Part shown: positions 1 through 7,169 of the stretch, piece by piece
Position numbering within the stretch: position 1 is the stretch's first letter
How the letters are laid out: every line of letters begins with the position of its first letter
NCBI RefSeq assembly: GCF_030064675.1
Contig: NZ_CP116413.1
Location: forward strand, 6,170,001-6,234,000
Direction of reading: 5' to 3'
From: Crossiella sp. CA-258035
GTDB taxonomy: Bacteria; Actinomycetota; Actinomycetes; Mycobacteriales; Pseudonocardiaceae
Length of the DNA: 64,000 nucleotides
Made by a program: the position numbers and the translations under genes
Notes under the pieces: generated by a model
Seen by the model: the letters and a program-made list of their open reading frames with translations, nothing else
What the model was told of the DNA's origin: nothing
The model's database searches: none

Positions 1-1
1 G

Positions 2-316
2 GTGACCTCCCGCGAGGCCAGCGCCGCCGCCCCGAGCCGCTCGGGCACCACCCTGGCCGCGGAGTCCACGGTGGTCCTGGACAACCTGGTCCGGGTCGGC
101 GACGCCAGCTACCCGGCTGACTCGCCGGCCACCGCCCCACTGTCCTCGCTGGCCAACGGCTTCCTGTGGAACCTGCTGCTGGTCGGTCTGCACGACGCGG
201 CGACCAAGGCGGACATCCAGCTGCCGCTGTGGCGCAGCGCGAACATGGTCGGCGGCGACGAGGCGAACAAGGGCCTGATGACCCGGTACCAGCCCTTGGT
301 GCCGGTGCTCGAATGA
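2..316 (+). CDS. SIS-domain sugar isomerase-like protein, C-terminal fragment
   Basis: The gene enters from outside the window; only the last 104 codons are present and the first visible GTG is not claimed as the true start. The visible protein reads through a short variable stretch, then TTLAAESTVVLDNL, LSSLANGFLWNLLL and a closing GGDEANKGL segment. This pattern resembles the C-terminal half of small SIS-domain proteins of the UPF0309 type, which are thought to bind or isomerise phosphosugars in the cytoplasm. The phosphosugar-binding N-terminal half would lie upstream. The family call rests on memory of the C-terminal pattern only. A penicillin-binding protein follows 97 bp downstream on the same strand. 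Confidence 0.6.
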   Translation: MTSREASAAAPSRSGTTLAAESTVVLDNLVRVGDASYPADSPATAPLSSLANGFLWNLLLVGLHDAATKADIQLPLWRSANMVGGDEANKGLMTRYQPLVPVLE

Positions 317-413
317 CCCGAAGTAGAACTACCTATTGAGCAGCCGCTCAAGTCCTGGCTAGTGTCCCCCGGTGCGGGTGGTAGAAGCCCGCACCGGCTT
401 TGGGGGGATTCAC

Positions 414-2027
414 GTGGTCAGCAGGCGTGCGCGGACTTGGGTGTTAACCGGCGGAGCGGTGGTCACCGCGGTCGCCGCCGCGGCCGGGGTGCTGGTGCTG
501 TGGGGACCGGGCGAGGCGGAGGAGAAACCCGGCTCGTCCACCGCGAGCCGGTCCCCGGTGTCGGCGACGGAGGCGGCGAACGGCTTCCTCTCCGCCTTCG
601 CCAACAACGACATCAGCAGCTCAGCCGCCCTGACCGACAACCGGGGCGCGGCCGAACCGGCCCTGAAGTCCCTGCGCAACCCCGCCCCGGAGAGCCGCCC
701 CAGCAAGATCCTGGCCAAGCCGAAGGCCCCGCCCCAGCCCAAGCCGGAGGACACCGAGCTCACGGTGCCGTTCAGCGCCCGCTGGGAGTTCGAGGGCGGC
801 CGGGTGTGGGAGTACGACCACGAGCTGAAGCTGCGCAAGGAGCACAACCGCTGGGCCGTGCGCTGGACCCCGGAGGCCCTGCACCCCCAGCTCACCGCGG
901 GCCGGACCCTGGCACTGACCACGGCCAGCGGCGACGGCGAACTCCTCGGCGGCGACAGCAAACCGGTGTCCGACAACGACCTCTCCCCATCAGTCCTGCC
1001 CGCCGTGCGCCGCGCGCTGGCCGGTGACCTCAAGGGCGAGACGAGCTGGCAGCTGGTCGTCAAGGAGCCGGACGGCAAACAGGCCGCGGTACTGGCCGAG
1101 CACAAGGGCAAAGCGGCCAAGAACGTCGGCATCACCCTGCTCCCCCAGGTGCAGGCCGCCGCGCAGAAGGCAGTCAACGGCGACAAGCGCCCCGCGATGA
1201 TCGTCGCCATGCGCAGCACCGGCGAACTGCTGGCCATCGCCCAGAACACGGCCGCCGACACCAAAGGCGTCCCAGCCCTGAGCGGCCTGTACGCCCCCGG
1301 CTCCACCTTCAAGATCGCCACCGCCGCCGCAGTCCTCCAAGCAGGCAAAGCCGACCCGGGCACCGTTCTCCCCTGCCCCAGCGAAGAAACCATCAAACAA
1401 CGCCGAGTCCGCAACGACGAGAAGTTCGACCTGGGCGAGGTCCCCCTCCGCAAGGCGTTCGCCCACTCCTGCAACACCACCTTCGCCAACCTCGCCACAG
1501 CCCTACCCACCACCGCACTCCCCGAGGCCGCCCGCCAACTCGGCATCGGCGCGGACTTCGACGTCCCCGGCATCAAGACCAACACCGGCAACGTTCCAGT
1601 CCCAGCGGCGGGTGCAGCCCAGGTGGAAGCGAGCTTCGGCCAAGGAACGGTGCAGACCAGCCCGTTCGGTCTGGCCCTGATGTGCGCCACCATCGCCAAC
1701 AACGGCAAGCCTCCCGTGCCGAGTTTGGTCCGGGGGCAGCAGACCGCGGTGAACAAGGCCGCGACGCCACTGCCGTCCGGGGTGGCCGGGCAGTTGAAGG
1801 GCATGATGCGGGAGGTGGTCACCAGTGGGACCGCGAAGGGGTTGAGCGGATTCGGCGCGGTGCACGGGAAGACGGGCACAGCGCAGTTCGGGGACGGGAC
1901 GCAGTCACACGGATGGTTCGCTGGGTTTCGGGGCAACGTCGCCTTCGCGGTCCTGATCGAGGACGCGGGCAGTTCCAAGGCCGCGGTGGGCATGACCGGC
2001 GAGTTCTTGAAGGGCTTCAAGGGCTAA
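414..2027 (+). CDS. Penicillin-binding transpeptidase with MecA-N/NTF2-like domain
   Basis: This is a membrane-anchored D,D-transpeptidase that would cross-link peptidoglycan outside the membrane. The GTG at 414 is chosen over an in-frame ATG at 372 because a G-rich ribosome-binding site lies just before it and the protein then starts with a basic tail and one membrane helix (about residues 9-29). An NTF2/MecA-N-like domain follows (about 45-150). The transpeptidase domain shows all three penicillin-binding motifs: S297-T-F-K300 with the nucleophile Ser, S352-C-N354, and K486-T-G-T489. At 537 aa it fits the class B PBP size for actinobacteria. No divisome or elongasome partner sits nearby, so its stage of action is unknown. 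Confidence 0.9.
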   Translation: MVSRRARTWVLTGGAVVTAVAAAAGVLVLWGPGEAEEKPGSSTASRSPVSATEAANGFLSAFANNDISSSAALTDNRGAAEPALKSLRNPAPESRPSKILAKPKAPPQPKPEDTELTVPFSARWEFEGGRVWEYDHELKLRKEHNRWAVRWTPEALHPQLTAGRTLALTTASGDGELLGGDSKPVSDNDLSPSVLPAVRRALAGDLKGETSWQLVVKEPDGKQAAVLAEHKGKAAKNVGITLLPQVQAAAQKAVNGDKRPAMIVAMRSTGELLAIAQNTAADTKGVPALSGLYAPGSTFKIATAAAVLQAGKADPGTVLPCPSEETIKQRRVRNDEKFDLGEVPLRKAFAHSCNTTFANLATALPTTALPEAARQLGIGADFDVPGIKTNTGNVPVPAAGAAQVEASFGQGTVQTSPFGLALMCATIANNGKPPVPSLVRGQQTAVNKAATPLPSGVAGQLKGMMREVVTSGTAKGLSGFGAVHGKTGTAQFGDGTQSHGWFAGFRGNVAFAVLIEDAGSSKAAVGMTGEFLKGFKG

Positions 2028-2080
2028 CCGGGGCTCGCGAGGGGTTGTGGCTTTTCGCTTTTGCTCGCAAACGGAGCGGC

Positions 2081-2238
2081 CGGTCTGGGTGGTTCTGCTT
2101 CGACGGCCTGGAAAAAACACACCAGCCCTGTCAAGCGCCCCACCGTCTAACCCGGCCGCACCGAGGGCTGGGACCGGGGCGCTTGACAGGGCTGGTTTGG
2201 TTTTGGAAGGCCGTCGAAGCAGAACCACCCAGACCCCG
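2081..2238. repeat. 158-nt imperfect inverted repeat
   Basis: The two arms (about 2083-2141 and 2176-2236) are near-perfect reverse complements. A 26-bp outer block reading TCTGGGTGGTTCTGCTTCGA onward and a 20-bp inner block CCAGCCCTGTCAAGCGCCCC are separated by a mismatched A-rich stretch. The loop is about 34 nt. It sits between two convergent genes and could act as a bidirectional terminator or be a mobile palindromic repeat. A 13-mer just outside the left arm (CTTTTCGCTTTTG, 2051-2063) recurs inverted in the next hairpin at 2374-2386. Confidence 0.8.
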
Positions 2239-2331
2239 CGGAACCACCCACACTGCTGCAAGCGCGCCAACACAAACTGGCACTGGTCTGCAACCCATCT
2301 CGCCGCCTTTGATCTTCCCCCCTGCTTTGAT

Positions 2332-2411
2332 GGTCTGCCCGTCCGGCGAGGACACTTCTTTTGGTTTTAAGATCAAAAGCGAAAAGAATGTCCTCGCCGG
2401 ACGGGCAGACC
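2332..2411. repeat. 80-nt long hairpin inverted repeat
   Basis: A perfect 23-bp outer stem (GGTCTGCCCGTCCGGCGAGG plus ACA) is followed by a one-base bulge and a further TTCTTTT/AAAAGAA stretch. The apex is A/T-rich and includes GATCAAAAGCGAAAAG. It lies in the same convergent gap as the preceding repeat and shares the 13-mer CTTTTCGCTTTTG with its flank. A very stable RNA hairpin is expected from either strand. Confidence 0.8.
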
Positions 2412-2554
2412 CCCGGAGGGGTGGGACAGATCAACACCCGGGCAAGCAGGTTGCGGGGCGGGGTTTGGGCTGCCGACTCAGGACCCAGCGTGTTCGAGTC
2501 CCTCTCGTGTGCCAAGCCACCCCCTCGCGCGCCTCGGGCTTCGCCCGTCCGCAA

Positions 2555-2620
2555 CGGCCAACACTCCGTACAAGATCGGCCAACACACCGTACGAGATCG
2601 GCCAACACTCCGGGCTAGGA
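2555..2620. repeat. Three tandem 22-bp repeats
   Basis: Three head-to-tail units begin CGGCCAACACWCCG at 2555, 2577 and 2599. The first two continue TACAAGAT and TACGAGAT, while the third diverges to GGCTAGGA. The third copy runs over the stop codon of the small reverse-strand gene at 2615-2773, so the array forms that gene's end and 3' flank. Function unknown. Confidence 0.75.
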
Positions 2621-2773
2621 CGGGCGGGTGACCGGCGGGTCGTCGTCGGCCGGGGGCTCGGGGTTGCGCCATTCTTCGGCTCGCGTTGGGCGGTTGGCTT
2701 TGATCATGCCTTGGGTTTCGGCTTGGAGTTGTTCGTCGTGACGGGGGCCGTGTTTGGTGTTGCCGCGTTCCAT
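2615..2773 (-). CDS. Small conserved actinobacterial protein, 52 aa
   Basis: A 52-codon reverse-strand gene starts MERGNTKHGPRHDEQ and ends in an acidic, proline-rich tail with PADDDPP. It is hydrophilic, has no membrane segment or cysteine, and no function is known to me. Support for reality: the ATG at 2773 is preceded by a GAAAGGAA ribosome-binding site at good spacing, and it begins 14 nt after the stop of the baeRF2-family gene, so the two form an operon. I recall similar MERG...KHGPR proteins in other actinobacteria, but this could not be searched here. It may be an accessory factor of its partner. Confidence 0.7.
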   Translation of the reverse strand: MERGNTKHGPRHDEQLQAETQGMIKANRPTRAEEWRNPEPPADDDPPVTRPS

Positions 2774-2787
2774 CTTCGGTTCCTTTC

Positions 2788-3876
2788 TCAGCTGCGGAGC
2801 AAGGCCGCTACGCCGTCGCGCAGGCCGGGGGTCATCTGGAGTTGCGCGCCGGTGGCGGCGGTGGCGCGCAGCAGGGCCGCGTCGGCGGGTTCCGGTCTGG
2901 GGTTGGGGACGCCCAGGTCGCGGAGCTCTTCTTGGGCCACTGCAAGCTGGGTTGGCTGGTCGCCGACCCAGATCTGCTGGGCGCGTTCGGCTTCCGGGTC
3001 CATCAGCAGGGTGTCTACTGTGGACATTCGCAGGGCCGCCGTGACCTCGGGGAGGCCGCTGACGGCGTGGCCACCCGGGCGGTTGAGCTCCTGGACGAAG
3101 CGTTCCTCGATCTCGCGGCCGTGGGCGGCGGCGATGTTGGCCACCAGGGACTGGACCGCCTCGGTGACGGTCTCCTCGTTGGCGTCGGCGCGGCTGGCGC
3201 CGGAGAGTTCGACGGCGATGGTGGCGCAGCGGTGGTTCAGGCTGTCGCGCACGTCGGCGCGGGACTTGGGCTCACCGGCCAGCACCACCAGCTGGGCGTT
3301 CAGCTCGCCCACCAGCCGGTCGATCTCCTCGGCGACCTGTTTGGCATTGGCGTGCCAGGTCTCCTCGACCCGGTGCTGGATGTGGCCGTGCGACAGGCCG
3401 CCACCACCCACCTTGTGCACCGGGTGCCGGTCCCCCTCGACCTCCGGGCTGGCTGCCAGGCTGCCGTCGGCGGCGAATCCGCGCAGGTCAGCGCCGGTTC
3501 GGTCGATCACCGCGACCACGTGCGCGATACCGGGGGTGCGGCCGGCGAGCAGGGGGCCGAGGTCCGGCAGCGCGCCGTAGTGGGTCAGGGGCTGGGGTGG
3601 TGGCATGCGCAGGGGCTCGTCCAGCCAGAGCTTGCCGCCCCCGGCGACCAGGGCCCGGCCCGCGCGGCCGACGGCGGGCAGGGCCTCGGTGAGGGCGCGG
3701 TCGAGCGCGGCCAGCGTGGGTGGGTCCGCGCCCTGTTCGGCGAGGCTGGCTCGGGCGCTCTGCCAGCGCAGGTCGATCTGCTTGGCGGCCTGCGTGGTGT
3801 CGTGTGAGACGTCCAGGTACACCGTGGCGAACGGGCCGGTGGCCCTGGCCAGTTCGCGGAATGGGCTCAGGTCCAT
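2788..3876 (-). CDS. Bacterial archaeo-eukaryotic release factor family 2 (Rv2629-like)
   Basis: The 362-aa protein begins MDLSPFRELARATGPFATVYLD and continues with the two-domain alpha/beta layout of baeRF2 proteins such as mycobacterial Rv2629. These are distant relatives of eRF1 and Vms1 proposed to act on stalled or hibernating ribosomes. Recognisable stretches are GIAHVVAVIDRTGADLRGFA (N-terminal region) and a C-terminal LLMDPEAERAQQIWVGDQ segment. It is cytoplasmic, with no signal peptide. A 52-aa gene follows 14 nt downstream in the same operon. A second release-factor-like gene (acVLRF1) lies at 17.2 kb. The biochemical activity of baeRF2 proteins is not established. Confidence 0.8.
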   Translation of the reverse strand: MDLSPFRELARATGPFATVYLDVSHDTTQAAKQIDLRWQSARASLAEQGADPPTLAALDRALTEALPAVGRAGRALVAGGGKLWLDEPLRMPPPQPLTHYGALPDLGPLLAGRTPGIAHVVAVIDRTGADLRGFAADGSLAASPEVEGDRHPVHKVGGGGLSHGHIQHRVEETWHANAKQVAEEIDRLVGELNAQLVVLAGEPKSRADVRDSLNHRCATIAVELSGASRADANEETVTEAVQSLVANIAAAHGREIEERFVQELNRPGGHAVSGLPEVTAALRMSTVDTLLMDPEAERAQQIWVGDQPTQLAVAQEELRDLGVPNPRPEPADAALLRATAATGAQLQMTPGLRDGVAALLRS

Positions 3877-3913
3877 GCCGCCGGGTTACCCGGTCCGGCA
3901 TGGTCCATTCAGC

Positions 3914-5785
3914 TCAACCCGTCTGCGCCATCGGTTCCTGCGCGAACTGGGTGCGGTACAGCTCGGCGTAGCGGCCGTCCTTGGCCAGCAGCTCCTGGTG
4001 CGAGCCCCGCTCCAGGATCCGGCCGTCCTCCACCACCAGGATCACATCCGCCGCCCGGATGGTGGACAACCGGTGTGCGATGACCAGCGCGGTCCGGTTG
4101 GCCAGCGCCTCGGTCAGCGCCTCCTGCACCGCCAGCTCCGAGGCCGAGTCCAGGTGCGCGGTGGCCTCGTCCAGGATCACCACGCGTGGCTGCGCCAGCA
4201 GCAACCGGGCGATGGTCAGCCGCTGCCGCTCGCCACCGGAGAGCCGGTAGCCCCGCTCCCCCACCACCGTGTCCAGCCCGTCCGGCAGTGCGGCCACCAG
4301 CTCGGCCAGCCTGGCCTGGCGCAGCGCGGTCCAGACCTCCTCGTCGGTGGCCTGTGGGCGGCCGTAGCGCAGGTTCGCGCCGATGGTGTCGTGGAAGAGG
4401 TGGCCGTCCTGGGTGACCACGCCGACGGCTTCCCGGATCGCGTCGAAGGACAGGTCCCGGACGTCCACATCGGACAGCCGGATGGACCCGGCGTTGACGT
4501 CGTACAGCCTTGGCACCAGGGAAGCTATCGTGGACTTGCCCGCGCCGGAGGAGCCGACCAGGGCCACCAGCTGACCCGGTTCGGCGCGGAAGCTGATGCC
4601 GTGCAACACCTCCTGGCCGCCGCGCTTGTCCAGGGTCTCCACGTCCTCAAGCGAGGCAAGGGAAACCTCGCTGGCGGCCGGATAGCCGAAGTGCACGCCC
4701 TGGAACTCCACGGACACCCCGCCCGGCGGCACCACCGTGGCACCGGCCCGCTCGGTGATCGACGGCGGCAGGTCCAGCACCTCGAACACCCGCTCGAAGG
4801 AGACCAGCGCGCTCATCACGTCCACCCGCGCGTTGGCCAGCGCGGTCAGCGGCGAGTACAGCCGGGTGAGCAGCAGGGCAAGGGAGACAACGGTTCCCGC
4901 AGCCAGTTCGCCCTGGATCGCCAGCCAGCCACCCAGCCCGTACACCAGCGCCAGCGCCAGGCTGGACACCAGGGTGAGCGCGGTGACGAAGGACATCGTG
5001 GTCATCGCGTTGCGCACGCCGATGTCGCGCACCCGCGCGGCCCGCCCGCCGAACTCCTCGGCCTCCTCCTTCGGCCGCCCGAACAGCTTCACCAGGGTCG
5101 CCCCCGGCGCGGAGAACCGCTCGGTCATCTGGTTGGTCATGCCGGCGTTGTGCCCGGCCGCCTCCCGCTGCAGGTCGGCCATCCGCCGACCGACCCGGCG
5201 GGCGGGCAGCACGAACACCGGCAGCAGCAGCATGGCCAGCACGGTGACCTGCCAGGACAGCGTCAGCATCACGCCGAGGGCCAGGGCCAGCTGGATCACG
5301 TTGGTCAGCACCCCGGACACGGTGGAGGTGAACGCGCGCTGGGCGCCGACCACGTCGTTGTTGAGCCTGCTGACCAGCGCGCCGGTGCGGGTGCGGGCGA
5401 AGAAGGCCACCGGCAGCTGCTGCACGTGCTCGAACACCGCGCGGCGCAGGTCGTAGATCAGGCCCTCGCCGATCCGGGAGGACAGCCAGCGCTCCACCAG
5501 GCCGATCGCAGCGCCCAGCAGGGCGATGGCGGCGATGAGCAGCGCGATGCGGACGACAAGGCCCGAGTCCCTGCCGTCCACGATCGCGTTCACGACCTGC
5601 CCGGCCAGCACCGGGGTGCTGACCGCGAGCACCGCGGAGATGACGGTCAACGCGAGGAAGACCAGCAGCTTTCCGCGGTGCGGGCGCGCGAAGGTGAGCA
5701 CCCGTCGCAGGGTGCCGCGCCGCACCTTCTTGCTGGCGGCGTCCTGGCGCATCGCCCCACGCATCAACATCCACGTGCCGTCCAC
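3914..5785 (-). CDS. ABC exporter, fused TMD-NBD half-transporter
   Basis: An ATP-driven half-transporter, expected to work as a dimer and export a lipid, peptide or drug. An N-terminal transmembrane domain (about residues 30-330, six hydrophobic stretches) precedes the nucleotide-binding domain. The NBD carries Walker A GSSGAGKST with K417, signature LSGGE at 515-519, and Walker B ending in D539-E540. GTG 5785 is chosen because an AGGAGGGG ribosome-binding site lies directly upstream; the longer TTG/ATG reading has none. At 623 aa it is of normal size. The gene stands alone, so no substrate can be assigned. It ends 37 bp from the baeRF2-family start on the same strand. Confidence 0.9.
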   Translation of the reverse strand: MDGTWMLMRGAMRQDAASKKVRRGTLRRVLTFARPHRGKLLVFLALTVISAVLAVSTPVLAGQVVNAIVDGRDSGLVVRIALLIAAIALLGAAIGLVERWLSSRIGEGLIYDLRRAVFEHVQQLPVAFFARTRTGALVSRLNNDVVGAQRAFTSTVSGVLTNVIQLALALGVMLTLSWQVTVLAMLLLPVFVLPARRVGRRMADLQREAAGHNAGMTNQMTERFSAPGATLVKLFGRPKEEAEEFGGRAARVRDIGVRNAMTTMSFVTALTLVSSLALALVYGLGGWLAIQGELAAGTVVSLALLLTRLYSPLTALANARVDVMSALVSFERVFEVLDLPPSITERAGATVVPPGGVSVEFQGVHFGYPAASEVSLASLEDVETLDKRGGQEVLHGISFRAEPGQLVALVGSSGAGKSTIASLVPRLYDVNAGSIRLSDVDVRDLSFDAIREAVGVVTQDGHLFHDTIGANLRYGRPQATDEEVWTALRQARLAELVAALPDGLDTVVGERGYRLSGGERQRLTIARLLLAQPRVVILDEATAHLDSASELAVQEALTEALANRTALVIAHRLSTIRAADVILVVEDGRILERGSHQELLAKDGRYAELYRTQFAQEPMAQTG

Positions 5786-5876
5786 GGCCCCTCCTCGCGC
5801 TGGTTCGACCAGCACAACAACCGGGGCCCATGAACTATTCCGTGGTGAAACTATTCAGCTGTGGGACCGGTAGGGA

Positions 5877-6695
5877 TCAGGAGCCGGTCGGGTTCATCAG
5901 TGCCTTCAGCTCGGCGAGCCTGCGCAGCTGGGCCGAACGCTCCGCCGCGGTCTGTTCGGACAGCGACGGGCTGCCCGCGGCCTTGGCCAGCAGGGCCAGG
6001 GTCTCCCGGCTCGCACCCGGCATCGGCGCGACCAGCCGCGCCACCAGGTTGGCCACCGCGGCATCCAGCGCGTCGGCTGGCACGACCTCGTTGACCAGCC
6101 CGATCCGCAGGGCCTCCTCGGCGCCGACCCGTCGGCCGGTCAGGCAGATCTCCACGGCTCGCGCGTATCCGACACACTGCACGAGCGGGAGGGTGCCGCC
6201 GAGGTCGGGAACCAGCCCGAGGCTGGTCTCGGCCATCGCGAACTGGGCGTCCTCCGCCGCGACCCGCAGGTCGCAGGCCAGGGCGAGCTGGAAACCCGCG
6301 CCGATCGCGTGCCCATGCACCGCCGCCACGGTGATGAAGTTCGACTCGCGCAGCCAGGTGAAGCCCCGCTGGAACTCGGCGATCACGGCATCGGAGTCCT
6401 CGGGCGAGCCCGAGGCGAGGGACACCAGACCCGGCTGCCCGTCAAAACCCTCCGCGGTGAACAACCGCCGGTCGAGGCCAGCGGAGAAGGCGCGGCCGAC
6501 CCCGCGCACAACCACGACCCTGACCTCGTCCGACAGCGCCGAGCCGATCTCGCGCAGCGCGTCCCAGGTCGCGGGGGTCTGCGCGTTGAGCACCTCGGGC
6601 CGGTTCAGCGTGACCGTGGCAAGCGGACCTTCCACGGTGAGCTGGACACCCCCGCGCTCCAGCAGGCCAGCGTCGATCTTCGATTCATCTGGCAT
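5877..6695 (-). CDS. Enoyl-CoA hydratase/isomerase family protein
   Basis: A 272-aa crotonase-fold protein that would act on an acyl-CoA thioester in the cytoplasm. The family pattern is visible: VTLNRPEVLNAQT near the N-terminus, RGVGRAFSAGLDRR forming the first oxyanion-hole loop, and AAVHGHAIGAGFQLALACDLR forming the second. Of the two classic hydratase glutamates, the position after the active-site helix reads FAMAETSLGLVPDLGG, which keeps one Glu. Precise chemistry (hydratase, isomerase or other crotonase reaction) cannot be told. It is not in an obvious beta-oxidation cluster. The next gene, a small HTH protein, is 70 bp upstream on the same strand. Confidence 0.85.
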   Translation of the reverse strand: MPDESKIDAGLLERGGVQLTVEGPLATVTLNRPEVLNAQTPATWDALREIGSALSDEVRVVVVRGVGRAFSAGLDRRLFTAEGFDGQPGLVSLASGSPEDSDAVIAEFQRGFTWLRESNFITVAAVHGHAIGAGFQLALACDLRVAAEDAQFAMAETSLGLVPDLGGTLPLVQCVGYARAVEICLTGRRVGAEEALRIGLVNEVVPADALDAAVANLVARLVAPMPGASRETLALLAKAAGSPSLSEQTAAERSAQLRRLAELKALMNPTGS

Positions 6696-6765
6696 GGGGA
6701 ACTCGTCGGCTCCTGGATTCTGTTGTGTGGTGGGAAAAATTCGCAGTCGTGGAGTTGTCCCGACG

Positions 6766-6978
6766 TCACTTCTTCTTGGTGCGCGTGGCGCCGCCCCGGC
6801 CCCGCAGCGTCACACCGGACTCGCTCAACACACGGTGCACGAAGCCGTACGAACGGCCGGTGGACTCGGCCAGGGACCGAATGCTCGCGCCCTTCTCGTA
6901 CTTCTTCTTCAGGTCAGAGGCAAGCTTGTCCCGAGCCGCGCCGGTGATCCGGGCGCCCTTCTTCAGGTCAGTCGCCAC
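6766..6978 (-). CDS. Small helix-turn-helix protein, 70 aa
   Basis: A 70-aa basic protein reading VATDLKKGARITGAARDKLA, then SIRSLAESTGRSYGFVHRVL, which is a clear recognition-helix pattern, and ending in a lysine-rich tail TRTKKK. It belongs to a widespread short actinobacterial HTH family. DNA binding is expected but no target is known. GTG 6978 is chosen because GGAAGGCGGGACAAG precedes it and the family length is about 70 aa; a longer reading to 7086 would add a cysteine-containing stretch with no family resemblance. About 190 bp of relatively A/T-rich DNA upstream (6979-7169) probably holds its promoter. Confidence 0.8.
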   Translation of the reverse strand: MATDLKKGARITGAARDKLASDLKKKYEKGASIRSLAESTGRSYGFVHRVLSESGVTLRGRGGATRTKKK

Positions 6979-7169
6979 CTTGTCCCGCCTTCCGTCCGAG
7001 CAGGTGGGTCGATCAACGACCCCTTGGGGGCAATGATCGAACAGGAAGGCAGTAAATGCTAGGCGATCATGGAAAAACGTCGCCAAATGGTACCTGCCTC
7101 ACCGATAGTTGATCGACGAAGCACGCTAAGTGTAGTCAGCACCGCCCGATCGGCGGTCGCGAACAGGGC

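Noticed and set aside
410-2020. 536-codon reverse-strand open frame opposite the penicillin-binding protein gene
   Set aside because: High-GC antisense frame. It lacks any family motif and a ribosome-binding site, while the forward frame has all three PBP motifs.
2490-2517. Possible tRNA gene
   Set aside because: Only a T-loop and CCA-like end are present, stems do not pair and there is no 5' half. It is kept only as a weak finding.
2555-2620. CRISPR array
   Set aside because: The 22-bp units are directly adjacent with no spacers and there are no cas genes.
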